A program made the position numbers and the translations under genes. Positions 33,242 to 48,200 of a stretch of DNA of 64,000 nt are shown in pieces. This DNA is from Serilophus lunatus (Eukaryota; Chordata; Aves; Passeriformes; Eurylaimidae). The notes below the pieces were generated by a model that searched no databases, was not told the origin of the DNA, and was given only the letters and a program-made list of their open reading frames with translations. The stretch is from positions 62,001 through 126,000 of the forward strand of contig VXBA01005913.1 of assembly GCA_013399895.1 (NCBI GenBank), in the 5' to 3' direction. How positions within the stretch are numbered: the stretch's first letter is position 1; every line of letters begins with the position of its first letter.

Positions 33242-36200
33242 CTGAAGAAGATGAGAACAAAATAATATTAAACAACAGTATTGAAAAAGCTGTAAGATGC
33301 ATTTTTATTTCTCAGGGCTCCATTGAACATGCTGAGTTTTATCATTTTTTTTGAGTAATGCTCCTTGCTTATTTCAGAGCCATCACAAAAATATTGTGCA
33401 ATGCCCTGAGACCATCAACCCTATTTTAGTTTTGACTTGATCTTTGCATCCATCTTAAGATCTGTACGATGGAATGCAGCTGTGTAACAGATTAAATGCA
33501 ATGTAACTAAACTGTATTAACCTGGATTTTCAAAAATATGATATTTGACCTTAAAAAATAATTTTTACATACTTAAAATTATTTCTCTGAAATGAATGTT
33601 GAATTACTCTCATTGAGAGAGCTGAAAATTTTGGCTGGTTTTTTATTTTTATTTTTTTCCTGAGTATTTATGGTTAATCTTCTAGAAGCCTTCTATTCAT
33701 CATTCTCATCTGGCTGCCCTACAGATTTTTGGCCATTTTTTTTCAGGCACTACATTTGTTCTTCACAAATTACCCAGAGTTTTTTTGTCATTTTCATTGT
33801 GTTTATATCCCCATTAATATTAGTTATGTCAGATTTTTTTTTCTTTTTTCAAGTCTCTTTAATATCTGGTAATTTATACTTTCAGGATATTTTGTGTCTG
33901 TATTGAAGTTGTTAGCAAGTTTCAGTTTTAGCTTCTCATTTCTTTACCATTTGTAATAAACTCTTATGCCTAGGCAGAAAAGATCATATTATGCTTGGGA
34001 TGAATACACAGATGATTTTAGAATGTCATTTAGAAGTTTGAATGAATATACAGGTTATCCACAAAATGCTGTAAGCCCCAGCAAATTAATGCCTTCTGGA
34101 TTAAATGAAATGGCAGTAGCAGGAAAGCCCACTGGGACCAGCAAGGTTTTACTCAGAAAAAGGCTAAAATATTGAGTAGAGAAATGCCAAGCAGAGATCA
34201 GTTAAGCTACTGTGATTTACACCAAGTTGAAATCTGACCCTACTATGTGACCATACAAAAAGATATTCATACTGTCTGAAGGATTGAACTCAACCATGGA
34301 TAGCTCTGCGTACAAAGACACCTTGACATGTGAGGGATGGTAACCAAGATAAAAACTCAGAACACGTCTAGATGTGTGAGTTTGTGTGCTTTTATATGTG
34401 ATGAAACAAAGTCTTTAAAATATGCTGGGGTGGTGTAGTATGGTACTGGGGAGTAAATATACATTTTCAGTATGTCTGGTGGCATACTAGAGTATATTAC
34501 TGACAAAGCAGACAAGCTCGCTTCAGTATTGGCTGTTACTTGGCTATCAGTCACAACTATGATGCAGATGAACTGCAAGTAAGCTGTTGCCTATACTAGC
34601 AAAGTGTAGCTATTACTTAAGTACACTATCTCTGCAGAACACTCATTACACCTGTTCCACACATGCTCTGCATCTAAGCATTCATTGCTGCACCTGTAGG
34701 CAGCATCCCAGGGTGCAGCAGGCATCTGTCCTGTCCTGCTCTGAGATGGATGGGCAGTGAGCAGTGCTCTGTCAGTGGCTATGAACAACCTCCCTGCTTT
34801 CCCACCCTGGTTCTTCCACTCCTGGTTCTGGCACGGTTGCCTGTGCAGCCCAACAGCTAGACAAGTTAAGTAATCTGAAAATGGCATTTCTTTTTTGGGC
34901 TATTTTCTGATTGAATTCACTGTCCAACTAAGGTGGCTGTGCAAGTGAACAGGGCGGCACAGCAGGAATGAACAGATCAGTGGAAGCGCTCAGGCAGTGA
35001 CTGTGTGCAAGGATGTAGTGCTGAAGTAGTTTTGACTGGCAGTGTTGCAGCCATACAGCCATACAGCTTCAGAATTTATTTGAATAGATTTCAATCCCAG
35101 ACTGTTGCATTTCTGCAGCACAGAAAGAACGCACTAAGATTTAAGCAATTCTCCCCCTGACATGCAGGCAAACACATTTATATCAACAAAAAACTCTTGT
35201 GCAGCTAGCTAATTGGTTATTCAGTATCATATATAATAGTTGGGATAAAATCCCCCTCAAATTTGGCAATTTAGTGGTGGGGTTTTGGGGCATTGAGCAT
35301 AGCGAGAGTTAATAGCACTTACAGAATGAAAAAAAAATAATTATGGAATATTAATTTGCATTGTATTTTTTCAGTAACTCACTATAGCCAGATGGCAAAA
35401 CTAGTTGGAATTACGTATTTTCTTGCTAAAGAGATGAATACAAGGTTATCTGTCTAGAATACTAAGACCTTCTGCCTCAATAACTTCATTACTTAATGAG
35501 TGATGCTAAATATTTCAACTCTTATGCCAAAAGGTAACATCTGGAATGGGATGCCTGGATGAACAAGAACCTTTTAGCTCCCTTGCCATTCTAAAGCATT
35601 GCAAATAGTTCTTGTTTGCCTCTTAAGATTTTTGGTATGGACAAGAGCAAATGAATTTATGAGATCAGCACATACCCAGTACACCAGGTTTGTGAGTAGT
35701 TTTTTTCAACTTGAAGTCAAACAACGCCTGATTATTGTTTGAATTTTAATTGCTGGTTGATCTTAGCTTAAAAAGACAACTGACCATTCATCATATAAAT
35801 ATGTAGTAGATATACTGAATTAGAAAAATGCCCTTATTATTAGCTTGCTTTATTGGTAGTTGTAGTCAAAGCAAAACCAGACACTATGGCACAAGAGAAA
35901 ATAATGGAGCTATAAATCACTGTTGGTTTATTCATGTGAATGAAGTTGCAGATTATTTCTGAATGTAGTGCAGAAGCAAAATGTAAGAAGAGAGGTCTAC
36001 AGTGGGCATAAATTAGTCATTAAATAGGAAGTCAAATCCAATGCACAGAGACAAGGCAAAGGTGATAAAAATGCATGATGTGGCCTAAAAAAGACTATTC
36101 TATAGTGCTTATATATTTATGTATCTCTGTATTCCAAAACATGGTTTGATAGAGGATTATACTTTATTATATATCTTTACTCTGGGTGAAGATAATTTCA

Positions 36201-39200
36201 AAATTTCTACTTCAGTTAAAGTGTTGAAGAAAACCTTATATAATTTTCTAGATATGATAAGTTTCATTAGGAAAAAAATATGTGGTCTTTATTCTTGGAC
36301 TCTCACATAAGAATAACAACAGTAAATCTAGATTTTCTCTCAGATGGCTGTTGCAGCAGACAAATCTATGACAATTCTGATTTAAATTCCTTAATTTTGG
36401 TGCCTTTTTTCCAGAAATCTATTTGCATTACTTACTCTCTCTGGCAGACATGTGGCATTACTAAACAAGCATACCTATTTCTCAGCCTTCTCTTATTGGA
36501 GTTTCTTGAGTCTTACAGAGAACTTTGATGTGTTGCGGCTAGTGATGCTAAATGACTCAGTACCTGTGTTTCTACTTTTTCTATCCCTTCCTTTCCTGAG
36601 TTAATGTCCATACTGACAGATCAGGCAGACTTTCAGACATCCATCCTGGCAGCCCAAGGTATAACATTTCTTCCCTGGAATAATAGAAAATGCGAATGTA
36701 ACATTTACAGATTTACCTCTTTTGGTGATAGTATAGAAATGTAATCTTCATATATAAGTCTGGCTTTTTCTTCAATAACTTTCTTGTTCTGTTCCTTCTT
36801 TAGATCTTCACATGCAAGCCAGAAAAGCAGGTTCTCCTCACTGTACTCTGTTCTAAGGAACTCTCTGAAAAGGTTCCTCCCAGCTGGCGTTTTCATCATC
36901 TTGTCAAAATTCTGAGCCCAAGACAAAATTTCATCTGCAGTAGGGTTTTGGCTGTAAAAGCAAATGTCATTACAAATATGCTTCTATATTTGTAACAGTG
37001 TTTTCATACATTCATCCAAAAATTCTCCTTTCAACTGCACTTTAGTCCAGAGTGAAAACTGGAAGCAAGAAGGCTTCATCAGTGACAGGGGAATTTTGTT
37101 CGCTCTTCTCTTGTGCATTCATTATCTCAATAGCCCACTAAACATGTTTAATGCTATGAGACATGCACTTGGCTTTCTACAATTATTCTGCTAGTGTTCT
37201 TGACCATGCAGCTTAGAGAGAAAATCCCACAGCAGCACTGAATTCCTGCCTCTGCAGATAAAGGAGATGCCATTTCAGGAACCTGGAAATAGATTCTTTT
37301 TATGAGGGCTTTAGATGATACCTGATGTCCCTGCCTGCTTCTGATGGTGACTGGCCAATCTCTGGTTGTCACATGATTTAGTTAAGGAAGAACAAGAAAA
37401 ACAAAAGGCTCTTGGCAGCCAAAAGCATACTAATGAGCCCCAACAAAATAGTAATTCAGAGAGCTTTTAAATTAGCATATTTCTCTGTGTTTGTACGTTA
37501 AGGGTTGCTAAGCTTCGCTCTGTTTGGTGCTATTGACCCGAATGATGATCTATTGGCATGAGATGTGATGGATGTTGCTGGCAAAACTGGAAAGAGAAGA
37601 AGTGGGAAAATGTCCTTATTCCCATTTCCTGAAGGAAACTATTTTTGGCTTTTAACAGTGGATGCACTGGATAAGTGATCAGAAGACTAACTTGCATCAC
37701 TAATCCCTTAATGTACCAATGAATAGCTTGAGAAGGTAATACTCCAAATTATTTAACCATTAAATACAGTTTCAAACTTAATTCTGAGTGCTCACCCTCC
37801 CCTTCCTGATCCAACACAAAAGCTTTGCTACCTGTTATTAATAGTTTCTGTGTAATCATGATTCACAATAAGCGACATTTGTCTTTACAATTTTTCTTCA
37901 AGTCCATCTAGCAAGTCCTGCATGCAAGTCAGACTGGATGATGGGAAACTATTTGTGATAAATGGTAAATCAGAGTGTGTTTAACATTTAAACCATCTTG
38001 CAAAATAATTTGTAATCGGAATGAGAAAGTTTAAACAGATTTGAAGGTGAAAAACCTTCTCTTTGAAGGAAGTGCAAAGAACCTGCTGAGCTGGATGGAG
38101 CAAACAAGCAACCCATGTTCCTTATTGTCTCTTGGGAAGGTCCCTTCACTAAAATATTTTATGGAAATTTTTGACATTGCCATCTCACAAAAGACCGTGA
38201 TCAGCAATGAAGACAATGAGTTGTTTGCGTTGCTTTTACCATCAGACATGTCCTTTGAAGTTTTAATTTGCTTTTTATGGGATTGTAGAACTCAGAGCCT
38301 CTGATAGGTTAGTGTTTTTCCACACACAATAAATATGGGCCCAAGTTTCAGACAGAAATAGAAAGCTCAGACTTTCAGTATGAAACCAAATTTTCAAGGT
38401 ATATGTTTTTTGGTTAATTCCAGTGAAACCATTGTCCAAGCTATTTTATGAATGGTAGCCATGTTAAAAATCTAATTGTGAAGTACACTTGTGCCCATTG
38501 GTTTTTCTTCTTGTTTGGATAAACAGAAAATGTTCTCACAGGTAGCAGAGGCTTCTTACAGAGATTACATAGGGAACCATCCACACACCTCCCATTCCTC
38601 TCCACAGTTCTTCCCCACAAAAACAAACTGTAAATAAGCCTGCTGTCTCTGTTGTCGTTTCATTGTCAGGACAGATTTTGCTTCCTTTTGTATTGCATTT
38701 TTTTGGAGGAAAAGCAATTAAAAGGACATTCCCAAAGAATAAACCCAAAAGCAGTTCTTAATCTTAGTTAAAGGCAAATTAAAACATTTACTACAAACTA
38801 CAGTTTGACCAACTTACCACTCTTCTATGACTTGGATACTCTCCAGTTTGGTCGTATGTGTTGGCCTTCCTGCATTGTCTCCTCTGTCTTCATTCCTAAC
38901 AGTGAGGCTGCAATGTAGTACAACACTTTATTTTGTCTAGAGAAAGTTAATTTTAAACAGTGACAATAGTAATGCCAACTTTTAAAAGATATAAACCTAT
39001 ATAAAGTGTCATTTTTCACTCTTGCCCCTGAAGTTTAGGAAAGAAATTTTATAATGGCTTTTCCCCTGCATTCTGATGAATATTAATTGACAGTTGCTAT
39101 TAGGATGTGCAATTTTTTAGAAGCTCATAGTTTATCCACTGAAAGGCAAAAGCTTAGAGGTCACTTTTGGAGTTATTTTACCTAGTAAATTGAGAATATT

Positions 39201-42200
39201 AGTAACAGAGGGGATAAGAATATCTGAATTGGATATTGATAGAGCTTTGTTGCCCCACAAGTTCTGGATAGTTTTTCATTCTTTATGAACATTCCCTCTT
39301 TTCTCTACAGGATACAGTAACAGTAGATGGCTCAGATACAGAACTTAGCATGTGGCAGCTCCTTATGGTTTCTATCTCTGACCTAAATTTTTTTCCATTC
39401 CAAATAGTAAAACTTAACAGCCTCTAAACTGAAAGGCATCCATTACTCTCATATTACCACAAGCAAGGAAAAGAAAGACTTCCCTTATGTGAGGATATTT
39501 TTAATGTTTTTTTCCTTGGGGCTTTTTTTTTTTTTTTTTTTGGGCTGCTAACTAGCATCACTTATTTTTCTGCAGATATCTTTCAAGTTTGCTTTAGTGG
39601 TAGAGGCACTGTGTGTGTTCTCTGTGAATGTTCTGGAACACGGTATTGCCAGAAAAAACAAAATTCCTGATAACTATTGAAATATAGTATGTTTCGAGTC
39701 ACATAGGTATTCATACAGGAAATCTGGTTCCAATAATTAAGCTTAAGAAATGACACATAGTAAGGAGATGGAAATTTCCCTTTATCAGATATTCCCTATG
39801 TACCAAGATAAAACAAGCAAACAAATAAACTCCTCCCAATCCCAAGAGAGCTCATATTTTGAATATTGAGTATTCACCATACAATGATGCTCTCAGTCAT
39901 CCTAACTGTTGCTATACAGAAATACGTTGGTAGCGTGAAGCTTCTCCCTCCCCCACTAGTCTGAATAACTGCTCAGCTCCAAGAAGGTATCCCAGCTCTG
40001 AGACATTTTTAGCACAAATAACTTTTCCTTCTAGACCCTCTGTATTTATGAGTTTCTTCAACACTTTTTTCAAGCATTTGGCAGAGCTAATAGGTGATCT
40101 CAACTACTCTTCTGAAAACTGGAAGTTTAAGCTTCCAGGTAAAGCAGAGCACATATTAAGACTTAAACATTACAAAGACGTACACTTTCAAACGAAGCTC
40201 TTTGATACTGGTTGCTCCTTCACTTACCTGCCAAGACCTTAGTTCAGGCCCTTGGTCCTACTTCCCCTGTTACAGCGTAGGAATGCAGCTCCAGTGCTGC
40301 TAAGGTGTTAGGGTGTCATCAACTGCTGCAGGAGAAACAACACATCCTGAACTCTGGGGTTGGCAGGTAAAAAGCCTTTCCGTCTCCTCTGACCTGTTGT
40401 TCGTCAGTCTATAGAGGGAGCACTCAGGAAAGACAACAGGAGTTCCGTATACAGGAGGAGAAAAAAAGGGACCATCCATTTTCTTTCTGTCTTGTAATCT
40501 TTAAGTCCACACATGCAACTGCTTAGGGTCACCTTGCATCTGGCCAGAGCACAATGCTGGGGTGAGGGAGAAGCACAGAAGGCACAGAGTTTCTCTCTCT
40601 CTCTCTGCCTCCTTCTCTCATTTGCAGTCCATAGGTAGAGCACCATTTGTCTTCTCTGCTGGGTGCAGAGAACTGAATGTCCTTTGGTTCCATGGAAGAA
40701 TAACACCATGGAAGGAGGAAACAGCTTGTGTAACTTGTGCAGCTTGTGCGAATGTAACAGAGTGTTCGCCCAAGTCTGCTTAAAAGAGAAGGATGCTGCT
40801 CATTTTCCTTCCTTCATCACATGAGCAGCAGCTAAGCTGTACTGAGATAATTTACTTGTCAGGCAGTAGATATCCAAGGTTTGGATATGAAGTTTACTGG
40901 AAGTAGAAAGTAACTCATCTGAGAGCAGTGAGTCTACACTGCTAATTTAATTTATTGTCTGAGATCAAGTACTGTTTCTTATGCTCATGCAAAATCTCTG
41001 CTAGATGTAGGAAAAACATCGTGGGTTGATGAAAGGGAAACACTGAAGTAGTGAATAGTGAGTACGAGATACAGGAAAATGGACAAGAAGGCCATGTTGA
41101 CTTCATTGCACTTTTTTTGTGTGTTTTTGTTTGGGGTTTTTGTTTGTTTTGTTCAGTTTGGGGTTTTTTTGCTATCAGGTAACAGAGAGGCATCATGCAT
41201 TTTGATTTTCTACAAGACTATGTCTCAACAAAAATTTCAGATGGTGAGTCTGGAATGTAGTGTACCATGTTTCTAGGATCTACACCAAAGTAACAAGGCA
41301 AGGTACACACTTGGCCCTGATTCCTTCATCTCAGCATTCATAGCTGGAGTTTAATGGCTGAATTTAGTCAGAGTTGCAAAACAGAGAAGACTCTAAAGAT
41401 GGAAGTATTATACTGACTTGGAACACTTTCTCACATTTGAGGATTAAATTTAAAACTGTGCTAAATTTATAATGCAACTTGGCCTAAATTCTGCATTATG
41501 TTTCCCGTGACAAACACTTGCGCTACATTTCAACACTTATTTATCTACATCTGTCAAGGCAAGAGTTCCATTGGATACATTACTTTTGATATGTTTTTCC
41601 TGTGAATGAAACCATCATTTTTATACAGAAGTACATTCAATTCAGACATGTTCTGTTTTCACTCAAGGAACTGGTTCACGTCCCCTTAGAAAAAAAATTA
41701 AATATTTACACATTTGTGACTGCAAAGCTAACTTGAAAGCAGCCTTTAAATAACTGATCACAATAACAGATTGCTACCTTTTAACTCAAAATGACAACAC
41801 CTTACTGCTCTTTCCTATGTTGCTATCTTCAGCTAAAAGCACCCTATCTGTTCACATTTCTCTGTGGAATTCAAGCAGCCCACAACAGCAGAGGCATCCT
41901 GCATACCTGGAGTGGATGTCCTTGATTCATTAATCTATCATTGAAGCTAGCTGATAATGTCAGAAGAATTATGATGTATAGTGTAAAGCTAAACAGACTA
42001 AAAGTAACAGGCTGAAGATTAACAAAATCATTTTACTTAGTTAAGGTTTTAAGAAGAGGAAATTCCTGATACACCTTATCAAAAAGTAGTTAAATGGAAA
42101 TAGGTGTTCTAGAGAGATATCTGATGTAAACTAACACATATGATAGTATTAAGCAGATATCTTTGAAATCTACAGATGCAAATTACCCATGATAAAAGCA

Positions 42201-45200
42201 TAACAAAAATACTAATGCCTTAAAACCAGAGTTTGTGATGTCTAAAGGCAGAATTTAAATGGAACACACAAGCACATGTTTGTTTCCTGGAAGGTTTGTT
42301 TTGCTGATTTTTATGCTGATTTCATTGCTTTGGAGGGTACAGTACAAAGTACTTCAGTGGCCTGAACTTGATGTACTTTTCAAATACATCTTGAGTTCCT
42401 GACTGCTACAAAACTAGAAAGTTCCTTTAATTACTGCAACAGTATTATTATGAGTGATTTCTGTTCCAAGTCAGTGTGTTTCTATTTCACAACTTCTCAC
42501 ACTTTATAAGTAAAAATGTTAATGACTACTTGAAGAAGTATACAAATTGAACAAGTGACCACAAATAAGATTAAACTGGTCCAGGTTCCTAGCTGATGTT
42601 TTTTTTGGAGGAACTACTGGGATTCAGAAAACCAATCTTTATTTATTTAGATGCTGTTATTTGGCTGTTAATATTCATGATCAGCAATTACATAATTGTT
42701 CTGTTGAGGAATTACTTAGCTAAATCAGTATTGCAGCACCCTGGTGCATGAGAAGGTAAAAAAGCCAAACTAATTGGATAACTAATTTAAGAGCAAACAT
42801 CTCACTGATTCTTCCTTCAGGTGTTTCCAGCTGGTGGTTTTAGCTTTTTTGTAAGTTGCATTCTTACTGCTGCACTCTACTTTTACTGCCAACAAGAAAC
42901 TGAAAGTAATTTAGAGCCTGGACCTGATCTTTCATTCTCTGTATATCCAGTAAACAAATGGTATTTAACTGCTTCCCAAGGGCCAAGTTCTCATGTACCA
43001 GTAGCCTAAATCTGGTGAATCAGTGAAATTACTGTTATCACTATGGCAAAAAAACCATGGAATTGGGACAGGTGCCAAGATTAATATTCTGCCCATGCAT
43101 GCCTGACACCGGTTACTATTCACTCAGGTATTTTCTCAGTAATGTGCACCAAATGCAGTATATTATCACAGTATTTCGCAATTATGTCTCCCTCTGAAGA
43201 CAATGTGACTATTAATACTTCTTGCCTTAGTGGTGTTCTTTGTGTTGTCATGAAAATTCAGAGTAGAAATCAAACTGGAATACTGTGGACTAGTTTGGTA
43301 GGCTATTGGGTGGCCATTCAGAAGATAGTTGTTCAATTTCTACTTCTTAGATGAGATTTGTAGATGCTAGGCTCTGCCAGGCAGTGACTGGCTGAACCTG
43401 TATATGTCACACAGTAGGGCCATGAGCCCTCAAGCCACCACTGTAACATGAAAACATTCCTTATTCCTTATTCCAACACAGAGGCCACATTAACTCAATT
43501 GCACACGCAATCTAAAGGCAGAATTTAGTTTTCAGATGAAAATCAATATTCAGTTAAGATTGTCTGGATAACAGATGTTCTGACATGTTTCCTTCACTGA
43601 TCTCCCCTTTGAAAGAATATATCTCACTGGCACCATACTTCACTCTATCCTACTCTTAGGAGTTTTTATTATCATCAGATCAAGAGACACAATATTTTTA
43701 GCTTTCTTAAAAAAACCCCAAACCCACAACTCTCCCCCCCAAAAAAAAACCCCTGAAGATGTAATTGTGATTTTAAAATTCCACTGCTAGATGACATAAA
43801 AGGACCATTTACCAAAAGTATTGACAAACACAAAGCAAATTTAACAAATAGATTCAGATAAGAAATATTTTTTCAAGGTTGTTTTGTGTAGGAAAAGCTT
43901 TTAAACAAACTACTGCACATGAAAGCACAAAATATCATTAGTGTATTTTCCTGAAGTGAGGGGAAGGTGTTTTTGAAAACTTCAAGACAAAGATGGACAA
44001 AAACTCTAAATCTTTCACCAGCTGGATAAATACCTTCACTCTTCAATTCAACAAGGTTGTGCTCTTGTTGATATCCACACTGTCTGATTCTTTTATTACA
44101 AGTGTCTGGCTTAAAACATGTTATATGAACAGAAACTTATGTTTTTCTGGTTTGGATTCAGATGTAGAAAAAGTGCATGCTAGTATCTTTTTAATTTTTG
44201 ATTGTGATTCAATCTGAACAGACTGTCTTCAATAATGTGGTTCAACAGTCAGTCATTGAAAAATCAATTGTTTGCACAGTTCTATTCAGAAGTTCACTCC
44301 TACATGCTGAAGCATGCTCTGGTAGACATCAGAGATAGATGTGGTACCCATATCCCATATGCTTTATGATGATGCAAAAGACATCTATATTGGCACTCTA
44401 ATTTCTTCTATGAAACTTTATTTATGACTCCAAATTATTTTCTGACATCTTGGTTTTTTCTGACAGATGGAATACTTAAGCCTGATGTCAGTGAATGCTA
44501 GTCAGGGCTGTGTTTGTTAATGAACAGAGGAGAATGATGATTTTGCTATACTATGCAAAGCAATAATAATGAAAAATAACATGCTGTCTCCTATCTCCCC
44601 TTTAATGTCACAAAAATAGGTATCCATGAGAATGACGTGTTACATGAACAATATTATCCAAGGATAACTTTTTTGTAACCCGAGTAAATGGTAAAAAAAT
44701 AAAAAGTCTGCTTCTATCAAAGTTAGGAAAATGATTCACTTTTTCTTACAGTAAGTGACTAATATCCAGGATAATTATTCTGAGAAAAACTAGAATCATT
44801 ATTTTTATGAAGTGATGCCTTGTACTAGACATTTTCATAGGCTCAGATAAACTTGCACGACATCCTTCAGGCCTCTGGCTGTATTAGAGAGAAAGAGGAT
44901 GCATCTCATATCTGACCTCAGAGAATTTAAGTCCTTTGAAGAGTAACAATACAGACTAAAGCTCTACAAATGTTGTAGCAATATCAGTATATGCAAAACA
45001 TAGAAATGCAGATCAAACTTTAGCCAAATATGTGGTATTAAATGAATTCTAGAGGGGGTGCTTGCATAGACTCCTGACCATCTGCAACGTGAACATAAGT
45101 GATGTGCAGTTCATCCACAGAAAGATGTGAAATAGTAAAAATTGCAAACTCAATATTCCCATATGTCTGCACTGGGAGTCTATGGAGACTTTGGAGGGCA

Positions 45201-48200
45201 AAGATGGTCAAGAGCCTTTTGAGAGATTTACTTAAATTGATTGGAATCCAGTATTAACTCAGTTAGCAGAACATAGTAATTTTTGTTACAAAGAAGAAAC
45301 CAAGATCAAAAAAATGTGAAGGATTTTTTTTTGTCATTAGTGCCCATCCTAGTTCTATGGCAATATAGGATTTACAGATCTTCACTGAATTTAGTGAAGA
45401 AATGTAGGATGTAAAATTTTATACTGAAAATAAGTTAGAATTTTAATGGAAAATACTTACATCCTACTCTGAGTAAAAAATTAATTGCCTTGTTCTTAAA
45501 ACTAAATGATAGAGATTGTATTTAGCAGACTGACATAGGAAAGCAGTCTGTTGGGGGAAAGCCAACAATTACCATAAGGCTATAATCAGCCTACTTGGCA
45601 GTGTCCACTGAAACTATAAACTCCTTTCAAAAAGTCCAGGTACCTGTGGTGCTGTCTTCCGAGTGCCAGTTACATTTGCCTTAGGTGATAAGATGGTGCA
45701 AGAGACATGTGCAATCCAAATTACTTTTAAAAGAAAAAAAACAAGTAAGCTTGGACTCGGGTGTTTTAGTGTGAAGAAGTGTATTTGCAAGGAGAATTTA
45801 TAAACATTTATAAACATCTGATTCTGTAGGTCTTACAGAATTTTATTTTTTATTTAATACTGCAAGTATTTGCTAGCTTACCATCCTGGCAATTTTGTAT
45901 TACAGGTAAAACCCCTCCAATATTTCAAAGCTTCAGGTGAGGGAAGGAATTTGGAGTCACAAACCTCCCAGGAATTTGTTCAGCTTACACTGTGGCCTCA
46001 TCACTTTGACCTGTAACTATAAAATCTGCAATAATTACTGCAGATTACCTTATTTTTTTTTCCATAGGTCACAGAAAGTAAGATAAAATTAAATAAATTG
46101 TAAAAACAAATGCTTTGCATTTTTCAGTAGCTAGAAAACATACAATTTCTTCCTTTCCAATTTTTCTTGGCAGTACTTTTCCCCTCGATTCAGTTTGCTA
46201 TGTTGTAGTGTGGTGTAGTTCATATTTTGTCCCTTTTATCCATCTCTGTGTTTGAAGAGCATACAGCTGAGAAACAGTCTGTAACAGACTGCTGGGCACT
46301 TCTATGTGCCATGAACGTGCTTTCAACTGAAAATCTTACTGTCTGCTCAGGATCCAGTAATAGGAAATGCAGGCAGACTTCTGGCTCCCATATGCACATT
46401 TGTGCATAACATGAATCCTGTGGGCAAAGCAGGACCTCAAGGTGTAAATTTTCTGGTCTGATTTTTGCTACCCGAGATGGGTGCAGAAGCTGCTTCATGA
46501 GCCCTTCCAGTCGGGTTTTATGGAGAATGCATCTGACTGGAGCTGAATTTGTGTTTTGCATAGACTTGACAGTTAATATGAATTTACTTCTAAAATGGAT
46601 TTCTAACAAAACAGTGTTTGTGGGTAAGTTTAATGAAATTTCATAATTGGTTTTGATAGTTTTAAAAATAATTTTCATTACATTTTAAAAGGAAAAAATC
46701 AGTTGTCTTGGTTTTATTCAATGTTAGTTACTGTTCTCACTAATCTTTTGTGAATAATTCTAGTTAATGTAATAAAATAATAAATTTAAATAAAATATTG
46801 TGCTTAACTTTAAGAAGATCTTTAGAAAAAAATATATTCTGTTATAGTAGATTTTTTTTCAGTAGGCTTTCTGATTACAAGAAAAGAGATTTCTATTAAG
46901 AAAACATCTTATTGGAAAATCCAGCAACTGTAACTTTTAACTTCATATTTATTATGGAGTATTTATTAGAGCCTCATCTCTCTGAGTCCTGCAAAAGCAC
47001 CTCCACCTTTCACACAGATTCATATTTATACTAAGAACTGTGAGAGAAACATGAAAAACACTGCTTTACAACATCAAAATCCTAAAGCACAGCAAAAACT
47101 GCATTTGTTTTTTTATTTGAAGTACCCTCACTTCCCTAAACAGTCTTGAGATTTCTGGAAGAGTGGCATTGATGGTATGGCTGTGGAGTATATGGATACA
47201 AGAATAAAGAAATGGAGTCAAAATCTACATACAGGTATTGTGACCTGTTCAGTGCCGTATTTCTGAAATGCTGTAGCACCAATCCAGGGGTGACTGAAAG
47301 AATCACCACCAGTTCTCCTGTCTCTGTTCCATAGCTCTGCCCTTACACTGCCGTGTAGATTTTTCCATGTGAAGGAATAGCTTTTAGCTCTATGGGATAT
47401 ATTTTAAAAGTTTAGAAAGAAATACACTTATAAAAATATTGTGTGTGAACAGGGTCCTTCCTTTCTTCATTGGGAAAACCTGGATTAAGTTCTCTGAGTT
47501 CTTTTGTTCAAAGGCTTATTATAAAGCCAGTTTATCTATGTTCAGAGCTGTGAACTCCCTCATGAAAAATAAGGAACTTCTCAGTTCATCTGAGATTGTA
47601 TCTTTCTGCCATACTTTGAAGGTGGGGGAAGAGTGGGTTCAATTCTTACTGCTTCTCAATTGTAGTGCTTCTTAAGACTGTGCTGGATTCAGTGTAATTG
47701 GTCAAAGTCATTACGGATTCAACTATAAGCCATAAAAGAAAAAGCAGATTGGTGGAAATTAAGGTTTAAGATATCTAGAGCACTTCAGGCTATTAAGGTC
47801 TAGTCAGTTAAATGTTTAGCTCTGTCCTGATAGTCTTATGTTGTGCTAGTCCTCAGCTTGAGTAAAAGCAGAATTGAACCTAAGTGATCTACTGCTTGAG
47901 AGTATAATCATTTCTTTGTTAATAGGAAGCCTTGGCCAAGATTTTGGAGTTTATGTAAGATCATTATGTAAGATTATTAAATTGCATCCCACATGCCACT
48001 GTGAAGGTAGATCCTCCTTACTGAAATACAAACACTAAACTAAAGTAAGTCATAGAGGGTTATGCTTGGTAAAGCAAATACTTAATAAGGTTTTAGCAAG
48101 TTTGCAGTGTTTCAGTTTCTTCCCTTTTCTGTATATTTAATGATTTAAAATGGAATAGATCTAAACCAGGTAACCTTTTCTCTTCATAAAGAACGGTCAG

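Noticed and set aside
46220..46678. 152-codon open frame on the minus strand, the longest unexplained one in the window
   Set aside because: It resembles no family I know, has no splice or promoter context of its own and lies inside a large RGS17 intron. A frame of this length is expected now and then by chance in 64 kb.
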